Shown here: one piece after another, positions 27,595-36,094 of the stretch | How positions within the stretch are numbered: position 1 is the first letter of the stretch | Layout: every line of letters begins with the position of its first letter | Source: Acidovorax sp. SRB_14 | Lineage (GTDB): Bacteria > Pseudomonadota > Gammaproteobacteria > Burkholderiales > Burkholderiaceae_C | DNA: 64,000 nucleotides | Assembly: GCF_012932145.1 (NCBI RefSeq) | Contig: NZ_MWOK01000010.1 | Span: forward strand, 1-64,000 | Direction: 5' to 3' | Position numbers and translations under genes: made by a program | Notes under the pieces: generated by a model | Told to the model about the DNA's origin: nothing | The model's input: only the letters and a program-made list of their open reading frames with translations | The model's database searches: none

Positions 27595-28800
27595 CTATAC
27601 CAATACTTCGGGACAAGGTGGGTGCCCCAGAAATGCCTGCGGGCTCGCCGTCGCACCGTAGGCCCCGGACTGGAAAACAACCACCAGATCACCCGGCTGC
27701 GCCACCGCCAAGTCCACGTGATCGGCCAGCACATCCAGGGGGGTGCACAAAGGCCCTACAACGCTCGCGATTTCGCGTTCTTTTGCCTGCAGTCGCGTGC
27801 CTATCACCACGGGATAGTTGCGCCGTACCACTTGGCCGAAATTGCCCGACGCGGCCAGATGCTGGTGCATCCCTCCGTCTGTGACCAGGAACACCTGGCC
27901 GCGCGAGACTTTGCGGTCGATCACACGGGCCACATAGATACCCGCCTCGCCCACCAGATACCGGCCGAGCTCCAGCACCAATTGCGCGGCGGGCAGCGTG
28001 CGCTGTAAAGCGCCTTGCACCTGTGTGAGCGCTTCGACCACAGGATCCAGATCCAGCGCAGCTTCACCCGAGAAATAGGGGATGCCCCAGCCACCGCCCA
28101 GGTTGACATGGCGCACAGGCGCCGGCACCTCGTCAGCCAAACGCAGCACGAGATCGAGCGAGCGGTGCAGGCTCTCGGCCACCGCGCTGCCCCGCAGGCT
28201 TTGCGACCCTGCGTAAAGATGGAAGCCCTCGAATACCAAGCCCTCGTTGACCAGGCCGCGCAGTACGGCGGGCACCTGTTCAGCATCCATGCCGAAGGGT
28301 TTGGCCCCGCCACCCATGCGCATGCCAGCGCCGCGCAATTCGAAATCGGGATTGACGCGCAGCGCCACACGCGCCGGCCGCCCCAGGGCCTGCGCAGTGT
28401 CGGCCAGGACTTGCAGTTCACGCACCGACTCGACATGCAGCAGCACGCCCGAAGCCACGGCTTGCCGCAATTCACCATCGCGCTTGCCCGGCCCCGCAAA
28501 GCCGATGGACCGGGCATCCGCACCCGCGTCCAGCGCGAGCTTCAGTTCGCCAGACGAGGCCACATCCATGCCATCCACCAGGGAACGCATAAACCCCACC
28601 AGTGCGGGCATAGGATTGGCTTTGATCGCGTAGTGCAGGCCCACCCCTTGCGGCAGCAATCGGCGCACGGCTGCTGCGCGCGCAGCAATCAGAGACCGGT
28701 CGTAAGCGTAGAACGGTGTCTGGCCGACCCGTTCGGCCAGCAGGGACAGTGGCAGGCCTCCCACCCGCAGCTCATCGAGGGACGTGTCGAATCGATCCAT
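27595..28800 (-). CDS. XrtA-associated PLP-dependent decarboxylase
   Basis: A 401-residue fold-type III PLP enzyme of the diaminopimelate/ornithine decarboxylase (LysA) family, in the exosortase A-associated subgroup. Lys60 in HYAIKANP should bind PLP. The glycine loop NLGGGWGIPYFSG, ELGRYLVGEAG and the C-terminal FQSGAYGATASP are intact. The start at 28,800 overlaps the acyl-CoA ligase by 29 bases, so the two are coupled. The substrate is unknown; pairing with an acyl-activating enzyme and acyl carrier protein suggests an amino-acid-derived amine joined to an acyl group. Confidence 0.92.
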   Translation of the reverse strand: MDRFDTSLDELRVGGLPLSLLAERVGQTPFYAYDRSLIAARAAAVRRLLPQGVGLHYAIKANPMPALVGFMRSLVDGMDVASSGELKLALDAGADARSIGFAGPGKRDGELRQAVASGVLLHVESVRELQVLADTAQALGRPARVALRVNPDFELRGAGMRMGGGAKPFGMDAEQVPAVLRGLVNEGLVFEGFHLYAGSQSLRGSAVAESLHRSLDLVLRLADEVPAPVRHVNLGGGWGIPYFSGEAALDLDPVVEALTQVQGALQRTLPAAQLVLELGRYLVGEAGIYVARVIDRKVSRGQVFLVTDGGMHQHLAASGNFGQVVRRNYPVVIGTRLQAKEREIASVVGPLCTPLDVLADHVDLAVAQPGDLVVVFQSGAYGATASPQAFLGHPPCPEVLV

Positions 28801-30433
28801 GCTCCAGCCTCCAGCGTTGGCGGTCCAGCTTGCCATTGGGGCTGCGTGGAAGCGGTTGGTCGACCCAGAGCAATGCCTTGGGCCACATGAACGCTGGCAT
28901 GTGTTCACGGCAATGCGCCAACACAGCCGCCGTGTCTTTGTCAGCATCACCGCTGGCCGTCGGAAAGGCCCACAGGGCCGCGCAGATGGCGCTGCCGAGT
29001 GCGTCATCCGGCACCGCATACACCAGTGCCTCGGCCACCAAGCCGCTGGTGTACAGCACCTCTTCCACTTCGGTCGGACTGACCCGGTAGCCCGAGGTCT
29101 TGATCATTTCGTCGCGCCGGCCCACAAAATACAAAAATCCGTCGGAATCGCGCCGGACGGTGTCGCCCGAATACACCGCGCGCTCGGGCGCCAAGCCGTC
29201 GCTTTCCGCAGGCAGAAGTGCTGGCGGCCAGGGCTTAAAGCGCTGCGCGGTTTCCTCGGGTCGGTTCCAGTAGCCCAAGGCCACCAATGGCCCCCTGTGC
29301 ACCAGTTCACCAGGCTCATCCACGGCACACTCGCTGCCATCTTCGCGCAGCACGCGCACCTCGGCATTCGGTATCGCCCGACCGATGGAATCGGGCCGGC
29401 GGTCCACTTCATCGGGGGGCAGATAGGTGGAACGAAATGCCTCGGTCAATCCATACATCAGATAAGGCAATGCCGCGGGCGCCAGCGCGCGCAGGCGCTG
29501 CAGCGTGGCCTTGGGCATACGTCCGCCGGTGTTGGCCCAATAGCGCAGGTGTTGCGCGGCACCGGCAGGCCAGTCCAGTGCGGCCAGTTGCATGTACAGC
29601 GGCGGCACGGCCGTCAGCCCGGTGATCTTTTCTCCCACCATGGCAAGCAGCACATCGCGTGGCAACAAATAATTGAGCAACACCACGCGCGCGCCCACCA
29701 AAAAAGCCGTGGTGAGCTGGCTGAACCCTGCATCAAACGACAGCGGCAACGCAGCCAGCAAGGTGTCTTCGGCGCGGTTGTGCAGGTAGCCCGCCACACT
29801 CGTGGCTCCGGCCACCAGATTGCGGTGCGACAGCACTACGCCCTTGGGTCGGCCGGTGCTGCCCGACGTATAAAAAATCACGGCCACATCTGTTTCGAGC
29901 ACGGCGGGCGGGTCGGCGAACAGGTGGGTTGGCGCATCAGACCATGCATGCACACCCAAGCCGGCTGGCAAGTCTTGTTCAGCGGTCGGCAAAGCCGTGT
30001 CGCAAACCACCACGTGTCGAAGAGCCACGCAAGCGGCGAGCACCGGGGCCAACGCCGCGAGCCGTGCTGCAGACGTCACCAGCACCTGGGCCTGGGCATC
30101 TTGCAGAATATGTGCCACCTGTGCCGCTTTGAGCAGAGGGTTCACAGGCACCAGCACACCGCCTGCAGCAGGCGCGGCAAAGCTGGCCACGACGGTTTCG
30201 ACTCGCTTTTCCAGAAACACGGCGACGCGTGCTCCGCGCGCCAGACCCAGGGCCAGCAAATAGGCCGTGCAGCGCGCAATGTGCGACTGCGCAAGGGCGT
30301 ATGAAACATGTTCGCCGCCCACCGTCAAGGCCGTCCGTTCAGGCCAGCAGACCGCAGCGCGGGCCGGCAGTTCGTGCAGCAGCACAGGGGGCATTCCCGT
30401 GCTGAATTCTGGCGCTTTAGGCATGAGAACCAT
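28772..30433 (-). CDS. XrtA-associated acyl-CoA ligase (AMP-forming)
   Basis: A 553-residue ANL-superfamily adenylating enzyme. The P-loop-like A3 motif is YTSGSTGRPKG at 188-198; later motifs include YGLTEAFRSTYLPPDEVD, YSGDTVRRDSDG and the hinge FVGRRDEMIKTSGYRVSPTEVE, and the catalytic Lys lies in the C-terminal PRSPNGKLDR. It should activate a carboxylate and load it onto CoA or the nearby acyl carrier protein encoded divergently at 30,566. It is the first gene of the minus-strand block down to 16,163. Confidence 0.93.
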   Translation of the reverse strand: MVLMPKAPEFSTGMPPVLLHELPARAAVCWPERTALTVGGEHVSYALAQSHIARCTAYLLALGLARGARVAVFLEKRVETVVASFAAPAAGGVLVPVNPLLKAAQVAHILQDAQAQVLVTSAARLAALAPVLAACVALRHVVVCDTALPTAEQDLPAGLGVHAWSDAPTHLFADPPAVLETDVAVIFYTSGSTGRPKGVVLSHRNLVAGATSVAGYLHNRAEDTLLAALPLSFDAGFSQLTTAFLVGARVVLLNYLLPRDVLLAMVGEKITGLTAVPPLYMQLAALDWPAGAAQHLRYWANTGGRMPKATLQRLRALAPAALPYLMYGLTEAFRSTYLPPDEVDRRPDSIGRAIPNAEVRVLREDGSECAVDEPGELVHRGPLVALGYWNRPEETAQRFKPWPPALLPAESDGLAPERAVYSGDTVRRDSDGFLYFVGRRDEMIKTSGYRVSPTEVEEVLYTSGLVAEALVYAVPDDALGSAICAALWAFPTASGDADKDTAAVLAHCREHMPAFMWPKALLWVDQPLPRSPNGKLDRQRWRLEHGSIRHVPR

Positions 30434-30565
30434 GTTAAGTCATTGCCATGCCGGATGGCCGCCTGCTGTGTTTTGCACAACAGTCTCTAGAATCAGACCG
30501 CGCCTGCAAACTCTGCCCACTAGCCGGACCCAGTGTGCAGCCTTGTCTTTGACCGACACCGTGCC
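30434..30565. promoter_or_regulatory. divergent promoter region, ligase / acyl carrier protein
   Basis: The 132-base gap separates the two divergent operons and must hold both promoters. It is less GC-rich than the genes, but I could not pick out convincing -35/-10 or sigma-54 elements. Confidence 0.4.
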
Positions 30566-30826
30566 ATGCATCTGAACGAACCCATCCTTCGCATCCTCGA
30601 CGACGCACTCGGACTTCAGGGTCGGGCCATGGGGTTTGAGCGCGACACCGCCCTGCTCGGCGCTTTGCCTGAACTTGACTCCATGGCCGTGCTGGCCCTC
30701 ATCACCGGCATCGAAAGCCACTTCGGCATCACCTTCTGCGACGAGGACCTCGACGCTTCGGCATTCGCCACCGTGGGAAGTCTGATGGGCCTCACAGAGC
30801 AGGCGCTGGCAAGACAAGGCCCATGA
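30566..30826 (+). CDS. acyl carrier protein, exosortase A system-associated
   Basis: An 86-residue acyl/peptidyl carrier protein with the phosphopantetheine site Ser39 in ELDSMAV and the usual four-helix length. The open frame extends 11 codons upstream to a GTG, but the ATG at 30,566 gives the normal carrier-protein N-terminus. It overlaps hydrolase 2 by ATGA. It probably carries the acyl or aminoacyl group activated by the divergent ligase, for transfer by acyltransferases in the locus. Confidence 0.9.
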   Translation: MHLNEPILRILDDALGLQGRAMGFERDTALLGALPELDSMAVLALITGIESHFGITFCDEDLDASAFATVGSLMGLTEQALARQGP

Positions 30827-31674
30827 GCTCCTCTTGCCGTGTCGCTTTGCCCGAGGCTTTTTTTCTGCCAACCGGCTCCGGGCAACGCTTTTGCTTGTTC
30901 TACCCCCCCCAAGGAGAGGCACCGCGGGGCAGCATCCTTTACTTGCACCCATTTGCCGAAGAGCTCAACTGCACGCGGCGCATGGTTGCACAGCAGGCGC
31001 GCTCGCTCGCGCAAGCCGGCTATGGTGTGTTGCAGATCGACCTGCTGGGCTGCGGCGACAGCGAAGGGGAGTTTGCCGACGCCACCTGGGAAGCCTGGCT
31101 GCAGGACGCACGCCATGCGCACTGCTGGCTGCGGGAACATGCCAGCGGCCCGCTGTGGTTCTGGGGCCTTCGCACAGGCGCCCTGCTTGCGACGGCGCTG
31201 GCGAATGCCCTGGCCGAGCGGTGCAATTTCTTGCTCTGGCAGCCCCCCCCTAGCGGGCAGCAAATGCTGCAGCAGTTTCTGCGCCTGCACACGGCAAGCC
31301 AGTGGCTGGACGCTGGCAATGCGAGTGGGCAGACGCCAGCGAATATGCTGGACAACGGCCAGCCGGTGGACATTGCCGGCTACACCCTCACCCCCGCTTT
31401 GGCGCGGGGCTTGGCCGCGGCGCGGCTCGAGCCTCCCTCGCAAAATCCGGGACAACTGGTCTGGCTGGAGTTGTCAGCCCAGGCGGAGCCCGTTCTGAGT
31501 CCCGCCTCCGAGAAGCAGCTGGCCGGTTGGCGTGACGCTGGCTGGGCGGTATCCGCACAGGTACTCACGGGCCCGCCTTTTTGGCAGACCGTGGCCACCG
31601 AGGAAGCCCCTAGCCTCGTGCAGGCCACACTCGACATGCTGGCCAAAACTGCCGCGCACACCACGCCGCCATGA
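30823..31674 (+). CDS. exosortase A system-associated hydrolase 2
   Basis: A 283-residue alpha/beta-hydrolase-like protein. LHPFAEELNCTRRM (41-54) and GCGDSEGEF (77-84) fit the exosortase-associated hydrolase 2 group. At the nucleophile elbow it has GLRTG (115-119), with Arg117 where a Ser, Cys or Asp nucleophile is expected, so catalysis may be lost or use another residue. Its start overlaps the carrier protein gene and its stop overlaps hydrolase 1 (ATGA), implying fixed stoichiometry and perhaps a complex. Confidence 0.9.
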   Translation: MSSSCRVALPEAFFLPTGSGQRFCLFYPPQGEAPRGSILYLHPFAEELNCTRRMVAQQARSLAQAGYGVLQIDLLGCGDSEGEFADATWEAWLQDARHAHCWLREHASGPLWFWGLRTGALLATALANALAERCNFLLWQPPPSGQQMLQQFLRLHTASQWLDAGNASGQTPANMLDNGQPVDIAGYTLTPALARGLAAARLEPPSQNPGQLVWLELSAQAEPVLSPASEKQLAGWRDAGWAVSAQVLTGPPFWQTVATEEAPSLVQATLDMLAKTAAHTTPP

Positions 31675-32522
31675 CCAGCCACGAGCGTCCCCTGGTCATT
31701 CACGGGCCGCATGCGCGCGACATGCTGGGCATCGTCAGCCTGCCTGCGCCCGACACGCCGCAGCAGACCACGGGCGTGGTGATCGTGGTGGGTGGCGCGC
31801 AATACCGCGTCGGCAGCCACAGGCAGTTCGTGCAGCTCGCCCGCGGTCTCGCCGCCGCAGGCTATCCCGTCTTGCGCTTTGACTTCCCCGGCATGGGCGA
31901 CAGCCCGGGAAGTCGCGTGCCGTTTGAAGACTCCGCCCCCCACATCGCCGCCGCCATCGATGCCTTGCATGGCCGCCACGGCAAGGTAGACAAGGTCGTG
32001 CTCTGGGGCTTGTGCGACGGTGCATCGGCCAGCCTGCTCTACATGCAGGCCACCGGCGATTCCCGCGTAGCAGGCTTGGCTCTGCTCAACCCTTGGGTAC
32101 GATCCGACGCCGGACTGGCGCGTGCACGAGTGAAGCACTACTACCGCCAGCGCCTCCTGGAGCCCGCCTTTTGGCGCAAGCTGGCAGCCGGTGGCGTGGG
32201 CTGGCAGGCACTGCGTGGCCTCGGGAGCAACCTGCGCACCATGCGGCAAAAAACGCCAGAAATACTCACATTTCAGGAGCTAATGGCGCAAGGATGGCAT
32301 GCCTTTGAAGGCAAAATGATACTGATACTGAGTGGGCGGGATCTGACAGCACAGGAGTTTGTGGAACATGCAAAAATGCACCCCGCCTGGCGCGGATTGC
32401 TCGCACGCCCTGGTGTCAGCGAATACCAGATCCATGGAGCGGATCACACCTTTTCCGGCACGTTAGCGAAGCGGGAAGTGGAAACAGTGATGCTTGCCTG
32501 GCTGAAAAGTTTGCACTGCTGA
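31671..32522 (+). CDS. exosortase A system-associated hydrolase 1
   Basis: A 283-residue alpha/beta hydrolase. The nucleophile elbow is GLCDG with Cys115 instead of Ser, RDL near residue 222 may give the acid, and ADHTF near the end gives His. GAQYRVGSHRQFVQLARGLA and FDFPGMGDSPG are typical. A Cys nucleophile suggests an acyltransferase or thioesterase-like reaction rather than a simple esterase, in line with the neighbouring acyl carrier protein. It is the last gene of this three-gene operon. Confidence 0.92.
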   Translation: MTSHERPLVIHGPHARDMLGIVSLPAPDTPQQTTGVVIVVGGAQYRVGSHRQFVQLARGLAAAGYPVLRFDFPGMGDSPGSRVPFEDSAPHIAAAIDALHGRHGKVDKVVLWGLCDGASASLLYMQATGDSRVAGLALLNPWVRSDAGLARARVKHYYRQRLLEPAFWRKLAAGGVGWQALRGLGSNLRTMRQKTPEILTFQELMAQGWHAFEGKMILILSGRDLTAQEFVEHAKMHPAWRGLLARPGVSEYQIHGADHTFSGTLAKREVETVMLAWLKSLHC

Positions 32523-32555
32523 CCATCCGCAGCCGCAGGTCGCGCTTGCAAAACA

Positions 32556-32589
32556 AAGGGGCCGCGTCGAAGTGTGCGCCCTTATTTTT
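32556..32589 (+). terminator. probable terminator after hydrolase 1
   Basis: AAGGGG and CGCCCTT can form an imperfect stem, followed by ATTTTT (32,584-32,589). It lies about 35 bases after the hydrolase stop and before a convergent gene. Confidence 0.4.
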
Positions 32590-32629
32590 CCAACACTGCC
32601 GACGAGCAGCGCCTCACTCCATTCGACAA

Positions 32630-34072
32630 TCACAGGCGATCTGCGGCGACATAGTCGAACTTTCTCTCGAAGTCCAGCAGCGGCCGCCACGGAAAGTCTT
32701 CAGGTTCAACCAGAACCACCTCAAGGTTCGCAAATCCACACCGGGAGCAGAGTTCCAGTAACTGGGTCTGCAGCGCTGGAGTCACAGCGGTGGCGGCGTT
32801 GGCCTGCAGGGTGAGCTGGATGCCGCCGCTGCTCGTGGAGGCGAGACGAAAAGCGCCGGTCAATTGGTCGGCAATGGCGTGGTCAAGGTACAGCAGCTCT
32901 TTGACGCTTTCGACCGAAGGCAATCCGGAGAGCCGGTCTTTGATGCGCCCCTGAATGGCCACCAGCGGTAGCCAAGGCGGCTCAGTTTCCGCCATGGCAG
33001 CCGCCGTGGCCGTTTCTTGCGGATGCATGAGCCTGCCCAGATCGCCGGTGGCATAGCGCGGCAGCGGAATGACGGCATGGCGGTCGAGCAAGGTAATGCA
33101 GAGCTCACCGAAGCCATTCGCGTCAGGGTTCAAGATTTCAAGGTAAATGCGCAGCGGGTTGTAGCAAAAAACGGAGGGGATGGCATCCACTGCCGCTGAG
33201 CCGCAGAGCACACGCACCAACTCCGGCTGTGCGCGCATGGCGCGGCGCATGCGAATCGTCTCGCGCGTTTCAAACAGCAGGTTCAGACCCAGTTCTCCCA
33301 CCCCGAAAGAGCTGCCCACCAAACGGTGCGGGTCTTGATCGATGTCGATACCCATGCGCGCAGCAATATAGTCGCGCTGGGCTTCTACCAGCACTTCTTC
33401 GCCCACGATCACACTGGTGTTGAGCGCGCGCCAGTCCACGCCCGACCTGTCGGCTTCATCCAGCAACCGGCGAATGAACAAGGGATCTGTACACAACAAG
33501 GTCTGCTGAAAACCAGGTCCCACGTCGCGCAAGATGGAGCACGCCATGTCTTCGCGCACACTGACGTTGGCGACCGCCACCGCCCGGGAGCGGAACACCA
33601 CTCCCATGGGCAAACAATTGACCAGCAGTGTGGACGTATCGTCCACGCCGAAGACATCCTGGAGACCCAGATCGATGGAGAACCAAGCCTCTTCGTGCTG
33701 TTCCCGCGCCGTCAGCCGGAAACCATAACTGCGGCCACCTCGGCCAGAACTGGTAAGCACGTCGGCCAACATGGTGGCCGGCAATGGCCGCGAGAGGTGG
33801 GCCAGCGGGAAACGTTCGAACGTGTTGGCTTTGGTCAAGACGGGCAAACTGACCCACTCGGTCTGGGAACCCAGTTTGCCGAGATCGACACCCTGCTCTT
33901 GCAGCAAGGTTCTGTATGCCGCGCTGTGTTTGGCGGCGTCAATGCTGGTGCGGATCGCGCGGGCTTTTGAGGCCTCCAGCATGCGACTGCTGCCCATGCG
34001 CCGGCCCTGGGCCAACAGGAGTTTGCGCAAACCACGGACTGCGCCCTCAGGCAGAAGCGAGAGCAGGCCCAT
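32630..34072 (-). CDS. PaaK-like adenylate-forming enzyme
   Basis: A 480-residue protein resembling phenylacetate-CoA ligase. TSSGRGGRS stands in place of the usual SSGTTGxP loop, and a GSSFGVGELG motif, YATGDLGRL and GRIKDRLSG hinge are recognisable. It lacks a clear C-terminal catalytic Lys motif. It is probably an acyl- or aryl-adenylating enzyme whose substrate feeds the AHL-synthase-like acyltransferase encoded just upstream. ATG 34,072 is preferred over GTG 34,078; no strong ribosome site precedes either, so translation may be coupled to the upstream gene, which ends at 34,079. Confidence 0.75.
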   Translation of the reverse strand: MGLLSLLPEGAVRGLRKLLLAQGRRMGSSRMLEASKARAIRTSIDAAKHSAAYRTLLQEQGVDLGKLGSQTEWVSLPVLTKANTFERFPLAHLSRPLPATMLADVLTSSGRGGRSYGFRLTAREQHEEAWFSIDLGLQDVFGVDDTSTLLVNCLPMGVVFRSRAVAVANVSVREDMACSILRDVGPGFQQTLLCTDPLFIRRLLDEADRSGVDWRALNTSVIVGEEVLVEAQRDYIAARMGIDIDQDPHRLVGSSFGVGELGLNLLFETRETIRMRRAMRAQPELVRVLCGSAAVDAIPSVFCYNPLRIYLEILNPDANGFGELCITLLDRHAVIPLPRYATGDLGRLMHPQETATAAAMAETEPPWLPLVAIQGRIKDRLSGLPSVESVKELLYLDHAIADQLTGAFRLASTSSGGIQLTLQANAATAVTPALQTQLLELCSRCGFANLEVVLVEPEDFPWRPLLDFERKFDYVAADRL

Positions 34073-34078
34073 TTGCAC

Positions 34079-34804
34079 TCAGCACAAGACACAGGAGCTA
34101 CGCATCCACGCCAGCAGTGCCGGATTTCGCTGACTCAATTGGTACTCGAAGACACGCAGGTCCGCCACGTACGGAGCCACGGGACCATAGTAATCAGTGG
34201 CTGGTCCTATCTGCTGGAAACCAAAGTTCATTCGCGCCAGTATCCGCGCCAAAGAGCGCTCCATCGCGGCATACCAATAGCGAATTCCGTTGCGTAAACT
34301 GTATGCATACATTTGGCGATACAGGCTCAGCAGAATTTCGGGCGATGGATTGCGCAGTTCGTGGGCACGCGCGGATTCAGCCTCATCCGTTGATACGCCG
34401 CTGGGGGGCCTCTCGCCATGGCGACGACGGTAATCTTTGCGTACCATAAGACGGCTGATCTCGGCCGATTGTGCCGCTGGTGGCAGTATCACTCCCTCCA
34501 GCAGGGCCACGCAGTGGTTCTGAAACGGAAAGGTTTGGATCGCGTCGGGATGCACCAAGCGCACATAGCCCGCCAGCTCTTGCTGCAGACTCAACGCAGC
34601 GAAGTGGGCCGAATTGACGTCATGCTCATCGCTCTCCCTCCCATCGGGACATTCTTCTGGACGAAGAAAGCGGCATTCTTCGCAATAAACTTGGTAGCGC
34701 AACTCCTCTGCTGCACGCAATAAGGTTTTGTCCCGTTGGGGCACAACCTGACATCCCAAAAAATGGGTGGAGAACTCTTTTTGAGGATGGAAAACGGCAT
34801 TCAT
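34079..34804 (-). CDS. PEP-CTERM/exosortase system-associated acyltransferase (AHL synthase-like)
   Basis: A 241-residue GNAT-fold enzyme of the autoinducer-synthase-like group associated with exosortase loci. RYQVYCEECRFL near residue 36, then DEHDVNSAHFAAL, AGYVRLV and the SAEISRLMVRKDYRRR segment match the acyl-binding core of that group. It probably transfers an acyl chain from an acyl carrier protein or CoA to an amine. Its partners may be the acyl-CoA ligase, carrier protein and PLP decarboxylase of this locus. It starts the two-gene unit with the PaaK-like gene. Confidence 0.88.
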   Translation of the reverse strand: MNAVFHPQKEFSTHFLGCQVVPQRDKTLLRAAEELRYQVYCEECRFLRPEECPDGRESDEHDVNSAHFAALSLQQELAGYVRLVHPDAIQTFPFQNHCVALLEGVILPPAAQSAEISRLMVRKDYRRRHGERPPSGVSTDEAESARAHELRNPSPEILLSLYRQMYAYSLRNGIRYWYAAMERSLARILARMNFGFQQIGPATDYYGPVAPYVADLRVFEYQLSQRNPALLAWMRSSCVLC

Positions 34805-35063
34805 GCGGACAATCCTGCGTTGTATTGAGCTTTGCTTGGAAGCATGGAGTCAACGTTGAAGGGCTCAGACATACCAATAGGGTGCAAGATCGTTCATTTC
34901 GATCCTGTTTGGCTGATGATTCACCAAGATAGCGATCGATACGTAACACTTGGTGCACAAGGTCGTCTCCAAGCGATCCTCTGCACAGCGAAGGAGAACT
35001 GCGAAGCCTATGCGCTCCGTTGGTTACCGAACTCCTATTGAATGTTGCGAAACAGCGTCTCGG

Positions 35064-36071
35064 CTACCGCACCGCGCCGGAAACCAGACTGCGCAAACGT
35101 CCCAAACGATGCCGGCCCCACGCTAGGAAGCCACGCCAATGGCGCCGGTCGAAGGCCATGAGCCCTATGCGTTCACGGCGCTGGGCCATCCAGTCGCGCT
35201 TATAGGCGTCGTCACCGCTGAGGTAGTCGACTTCCAGCACCCTGTCGACGTCCATGGCATGCTGCATCAGTGCTGCGGTGAGGACCGAGCCAGGGGAAAA
35301 GCGATCTTGGCCTTGCACATAAGCCAATTTGTAGATGTTGGCCTTGTGGGCATGCACCAGCCAGACTTGCGCGGCCAAGGGCTGATCACCCGCCCACAAT
35401 ACGCCCAGGCGCAACCAGCCTTGGCGAGCTGCTGTGTGCACCAGTCCAGGCATGAAAGCAGGACAGGGTTCGGGCTGCTTCCAGCTTTGGGAATAGACTG
35501 CCTCGTAGGCGGACAAAGCGCAGTCCAAATGGTTCGACTCGCCGGTATGGATATCGACGCGCCATTCTCCAGCGCGAGACAGGCGACGCCGGCCACGTGA
35601 CACGCTGTGCCGCAGGGCAGACGGACGCTGTGCCCAATAAGCCCCGAAACCACCGTGCGGGACGGTTTGGTACCAATTGCCAAAACAAAAATAACGATTT
35701 GTCCAGTATCCCGCTGCTTGCAATCCGCTCTGCAGCGCTGCAAGCCACGGGCTATCGTCATCCAACGGTTGTAAACGCAACACCTCACCACCGGGTATGT
35801 GCCGCAGTGCCTTGGCCGCCGCACGCCACTGCCCAGCCGAGAGGCCGTGGATGGCCTCCAGGGGACCTGTTGGGCCATAAAGACAGCTGTAGTAATTGCT
35901 TAAAGCAGACAGAGGCTTGCCAGGCGTTTGCTGCATGAGGTGCAAGTAGGCCGTCCCGCCATCTGATGACACGGGCAATGGCCATTTCCAATGCTGCTGG
36001 GGCGCGCGTTCGAAGCCGTGGGCGAGCAGGTTGGCAAACCACGCCTCGGTTTCGAACACATCTTCGGGCAT
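35064..36071 (-). CDS. GNAT/FemAB-like (CelD/BcsL) acyltransferase
   Basis: A 335-residue protein with the FemAB/CelD-type double GNAT fold: RHSVSRGRRRLSRAGEWRVDIHTGE followed by the C-terminal GVLWAGDQPLAAQVWLVHAHKANIYKLAYVQGQD segment and DYLSGDDAYKRDWM. No signal peptide or membrane segment. Relatives attach acyl or aminoacyl groups to cell-wall or extracellular glycans. It lies 23 bases after ugd on the same strand. It is the first of three FemAB-like proteins in the locus. Confidence 0.82.
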   Translation of the reverse strand: MPEDVFETEAWFANLLAHGFERAPQQHWKWPLPVSSDGGTAYLHLMQQTPGKPLSALSNYYSCLYGPTGPLEAIHGLSAGQWRAAAKALRHIPGGEVLRLQPLDDDSPWLAALQSGLQAAGYWTNRYFCFGNWYQTVPHGGFGAYWAQRPSALRHSVSRGRRRLSRAGEWRVDIHTGESNHLDCALSAYEAVYSQSWKQPEPCPAFMPGLVHTAARQGWLRLGVLWAGDQPLAAQVWLVHAHKANIYKLAYVQGQDRFSPGSVLTAALMQHAMDVDRVLEVDYLSGDDAYKRDWMAQRRERIGLMAFDRRHWRGFLAWGRHRLGRLRSLVSGAVR

Positions 36072-36094
36072 GGTGCCTACCCTGCTTTGAACGA

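Noticed and set aside
34832-35041. A 69-codon plus-strand ORF in the 259-base gap before the acyltransferase gene
   Set aside because: No ribosome site, no similarity and unlike the codon use of neighbours; the gap more likely holds the acyltransferase promoter.
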